This document shows, in pieces, positions 61,891-64,000 of a DNA stretch of 64,000 nucleotides (positions are counted from its first letter, which is position 1; each line of letters starts with the position of its first letter). Source of the stretch: Flammeovirgaceae bacterium UBA2786 (GTDB lineage: Bacteria > Bacteroidota > Bacteroidia > Cytophagales > Cyclobacteriaceae). The DNA is taken from positions 12,364 through 76,363 of the forward strand of contig DEIA01000047.1 in the NCBI GenBank assembly GCA_002352225.1, given 5' to 3'. The position numbers and the translations under genes were made by a program. The notes beneath the pieces were generated by a model, which worked only from the letters and a program-made list of their open reading frames with translations, was not told the origin of the DNA and ran no database searches.

Positions 61891-62270
61891 TGTTTCAGCG
61901 CGACCTTCATTTACAAAGACGATGGCAGGCCCTGCTGGCCGAGCTCGAAAAAATAGTAGCTAAAAAACCGAAGGACTTAAACGGAGTTTTGTTTCTTATT
62001 GGAATGCAGGAACTGGGGCGTGGCCCGGGTCGGTTTACCAAAGAAGAGAAGCAAGACCTGATGCACATCGCCATCTGCAAGGTATTAAGCCTGGCCGGTT
62101 ATTATACCCTTGAGGGGCAGGATGCACAAGGCTGGCCACATTGGAAACTTGTTAAAAAACTTCCCCATTTTGATTTGCTGGAACAAGAAAAACTCTTGAA
62201 GATGCACGTGTTGGAATACTTTGAACAAGAATATGGCTGGCTTTTTCCAGAGGCGAAAATCACACCCTAA
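61890..62270 (+). CDS. Conserved small hypothetical protein
   Basis: 126 aa, soluble and helical (LHLQRRWQALLAELEKIVAK, LNGVLFLIGMQELGRGPGRF). Has an aromatic-rich C-terminus (HVLEYFEQEYGWLFP). It overlaps the AhpD-like gene by 1 bp (TAATG), so it is coexpressed. Proteins of this look occur in Bacteroidota next to the CMD gene, but no function is known to me. Confidence 0.75.
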   Translation: MFQRDLHLQRRWQALLAELEKIVAKKPKDLNGVLFLIGMQELGRGPGRFTKEEKQDLMHIAICKVLSLAGYYTLEGQDAQGWPHWKLVKKLPHFDLLEQEKLLKMHVLEYFEQEYGWLFPEAKITP

Positions 62271-62351
62271 ACGGCTTGATTTCTCCTTTGAACAAGGCTA
62301 CCTTAAAAGGATTAAAACTATCTTTAGCTTTAGTTCGTTTTAGTTAACCGT

Positions 62352-64000
62352 ATGGGTGCAGGTACCGGTAAGATTGAGGAGAAAATAAATGCCTTTACAA
62401 AAAGGTACTATTTTAATTTATTGGTGCGTGGGCTTATTCTTTCTCTCTCCCTTCTCCTTGCTTATTTTTTACTTGCCTCTTTAATTGAATATAATTTATG
62501 GCTCGGTAAGGCCGGGCGGCTCTTTATTTTTAGCGCATTCTTTGTAGTGGCTGCATTTGCCATATTGCGTTTCTTACGCGAACCCTTACAGTGGATTGTT
62601 TATAAAAAGGGATTAGGCAAAGAGGATAGCGCCCGGCTTATCGGAAATTATTTTCCAAATGTTTCTGATAAACTCTTAAACCTACTTCAGTTAAACGCTC
62701 AAGCCAACAATGCGTTGGCCCGGGCGGGCGTGGCTCAAAAAACATTATCCCTGCAAGACATTGCCTTTGAAGGTGCCATTGATCTTAAATCTAACACAAA
62801 ATATTTACGGTACCTGCTTATTCCACTCGCAGTAATTATTGTTCTGTTCGTTTTCAATTCTGGAATTTTTACAGAAAGCACAAAGCGAATTGTGCAGTTC
62901 AATCAGGAGTTTTCTCCTCAGGCACCCTTTAAGTTTAACATTCAAAACAAAAGTTTAACCGCTTTCTTTAACGAAGATTTTACGCTTTCGCTGAAGCTGG
63001 ATGGTGATGCGCTCCCCAATGCCGTTTATTTGGTTGCCGGGGATCTGCGCTGGAAAATGCAAAATATTAATGCCGGTGAGTTTCAATATACCTTTGAAAA
63101 TATTCAACAGCCTGTTGACTTTGCATTTGAGGCTTCCGGGTTTTTTTCCTCCGGCTATACTTTGTCTATCATTAACCGCCCCGAAATTATTGGTTTAAAT
63201 GTGGCGTTAGATTATCCCGCCTATCTGGGTTTACGTTCGCAGCAACTAAAAAATGCTGGAAATCTGGAGGTGCCCGAAGGAACAAAAATTACCTGGTCTG
63301 TTACAACAGCACATACTCAACGGGCTGTTCTGTTTTTTGCAGAAAGCCCCCCGAACGATATGCAACTTATTGATAATAATGTATTTACGTTTGGAAAAGG
63401 ATTTAAAAATTCTGAAGATTACTGGATCGAACTAGAGAATAAAGAAAGCAAAAACAAAGACCGGCTTGCCTATCGCGTTGATGTGGTTAAAGATCAATAT
63501 CCACAAATTTCAGTCGAAAGTCTTCAGGACTCTGTATTATACAAAAACATATTGCTGGGTGGTTCTCTTACTGATGACTATGGCATAACCGCACTTCAAT
63601 TGAATTACACTGTATTTTCAGAAAACAAAGAAGGGGTGCAACAAAAGCGAAGTGTACCGATTGCCCGCAACAACAAACAACAAAACTTCTTCTTTCAATG
63701 GTCGGTTGATTCTATTAACCTGAAGCCTGGCGACAAGATTGTATATCATCTTCAGGTTTGGGATAATGATGGTGTTAATGGTCGCAAGTCATCACGAAGT
63801 TCAGCCTATACTTTTGCTTTACCCGGAGACGATGAACTGAAAGAAGACATCTCTCAAAATCAAAGATCGGCAGAAAGAAAAATAGATGAGGGAATTCAAC
63901 GTGCGCGCGATTTACAAAAATCAATAGACGATGCTCAGGAAAAACTTCGGGGTAAACAATCACTCGATTGGCAGGACAAAAAAATGCTGGAGGATTTAAT
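62352..64000 (+). CDS. DUF4175-type membrane protein (3' end beyond window)
   Basis: 549 codons from ATG 62352 without a stop, cut by the window edge. N-terminus has two TM helices (about 22-48 and 55-75) and a third near 155-175, after a cytosolic stretch. A large extracytoplasmic region follows with repeated beta-type domains, e.g. VVKDQYPQISVESLQDSVLY. The last visible residues enter a charged coiled coil (RKIDEGIQRARDLQKSIDDA). This layout matches Bacteroidota DUF4175 proteins, usually over 1000 aa. Function unknown. Confidence 0.82.
   Translation, partial: MGAGTGKIEEKINAFTKRYYFNLLVRGLILSLSLLLAYFLLASLIEYNLWLGKAGRLFIFSAFFVVAAFAILRFLREPLQWIVYKKGLGKEDSARLIGNYFPNVSDKLLNLLQLNAQANNALARAGVAQKTLSLQDIAFEGAIDLKSNTKYLRYLLIPLAVIIVLFVFNSGIFTESTKRIVQFNQEFSPQAPFKFNIQNKSLTAFFNEDFTLSLKLDGDALPNAVYLVAGDLRWKMQNINAGEFQYTFENIQQPVDFAFEASGFFSSGYTLSIINRPEIIGLNVALDYPAYLGLRSQQLKNAGNLEVPEGTKITWSVTTAHTQRAVLFFAESPPNDMQLIDNNVFTFGKGFKNSEDYWIELENKESKNKDRLAYRVDVVKDQYPQISVESLQDSVLYKNILLGGSLTDDYGITALQLNYTVFSENKEGVQQKRSVPIARNNKQQNFFFQWSVDSINLKPGDKIVYHLQVWDNDGVNGRKSSRSSAYTFALPGDDELKEDISQNQRSAERKIDEGIQRARDLQKSIDDAQEKLRGKQSLDWQDKKMLEDL

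Noticed and set aside
1..64000. CRISPR array, prophage, insertion sequence with transposase, rRNA or tRNA genes
   Set aside because: No regularly spaced repeats, phage structural genes, DDE transposase frames or RNA-gene structures were seen when reading both strands.

Overview
The window looks like a chromosomal stretch of a free-living, probably aerobic Bacteroidota bacterium, most likely of the order Cytophagales. The grounds are a SusC/SusD outer-membrane pair, GldJ (gliding/type IX secretion), Bacteroidota-type promoters (-7 TAnnTTTG), A-rich leaders without Shine-Dalgarno sites, many lipoproteins, and PadR/ABC-permease modules. Placement below phylum is inference from gene content. I saw no rRNA, tRNA, CRISPR array, prophage or transposase gene.

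1-9.5 kb (leftward): a SusC/SusD nutrient-uptake pair (SusD cut by the window edge), a two-domain YCII protein, then an operon of a Tat-lipoprotein gluconate-dehydrogenase-type subunit 3, a GMC flavoprotein dehydrogenase and an EamA exporter, and a class V aminotransferase. 9.5-14.9 kb: a VOC protein, two thioredoxin-fold proteins, a secreted S9 peptidase and small lipoproteins. 14.9-21.2 kb: two tandem secreted M20 amidohydrolases divergent from an M1 peptidase, a Rieske protein and a secreted protein of unknown function. 21.2-22.3 kb: two adjacent damaged genes (one frameshift, one in-frame TAG). 22.3-27 kb: a membrane protein, malate:quinone oxidoreductase, a di-haem cytochrome c peroxidase and a probable outer-membrane protein.

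27-38.7 kb: PadR plus an FtsX-type permease, a coiled-coil membrane protein, a YceI / outer-membrane barrel / YceI cluster with two strong palindromes upstream, and a five-gene rightward cluster with two GT4 glycosyltransferases, a GT-B-like protein, a two-TM protein and a lipoprotein whose signal peptide is encoded inside the end of the preceding gene. 38.7-45.3 kb: a MarR-controlled fatty-acid beta-oxidation operon (fused hydroxyacyl-CoA dehydrogenase/hydratase, thiolase, acyl-CoA dehydrogenase). It is interrupted by a roughly 480-bp element: a four-helix-bundle (IVP/S23-type) gene between inverted arms built of 7-bp units. A gene-less copy of the same arms lies in the next intergenic gap.

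45.3-55 kb: a small ORF plus nucleotidyltransferase pair resembling a toxin-antitoxin module, a large S9 peptidase, OsmC, a gene remnant, a second PadR/permease pair, and an ECF sigma / anti-sigma / lipoprotein operon. 55-64 kb: a small-membrane-protein/redoxin operon divergent from mfd, then gldJ, comF, an AhpD-like protein, a conserved small protein, and a DUF4175-type membrane protein cut by the right edge.

The most novel-looking items are the repeat-bounded four-helix-bundle cassette with its empty copy, the nucleotidyltransferase pair with a palindrome over its start codon, the glycosyltransferase cluster with its nested signal peptide, and the palindromes next to both PadR genes and the first yceI gene.
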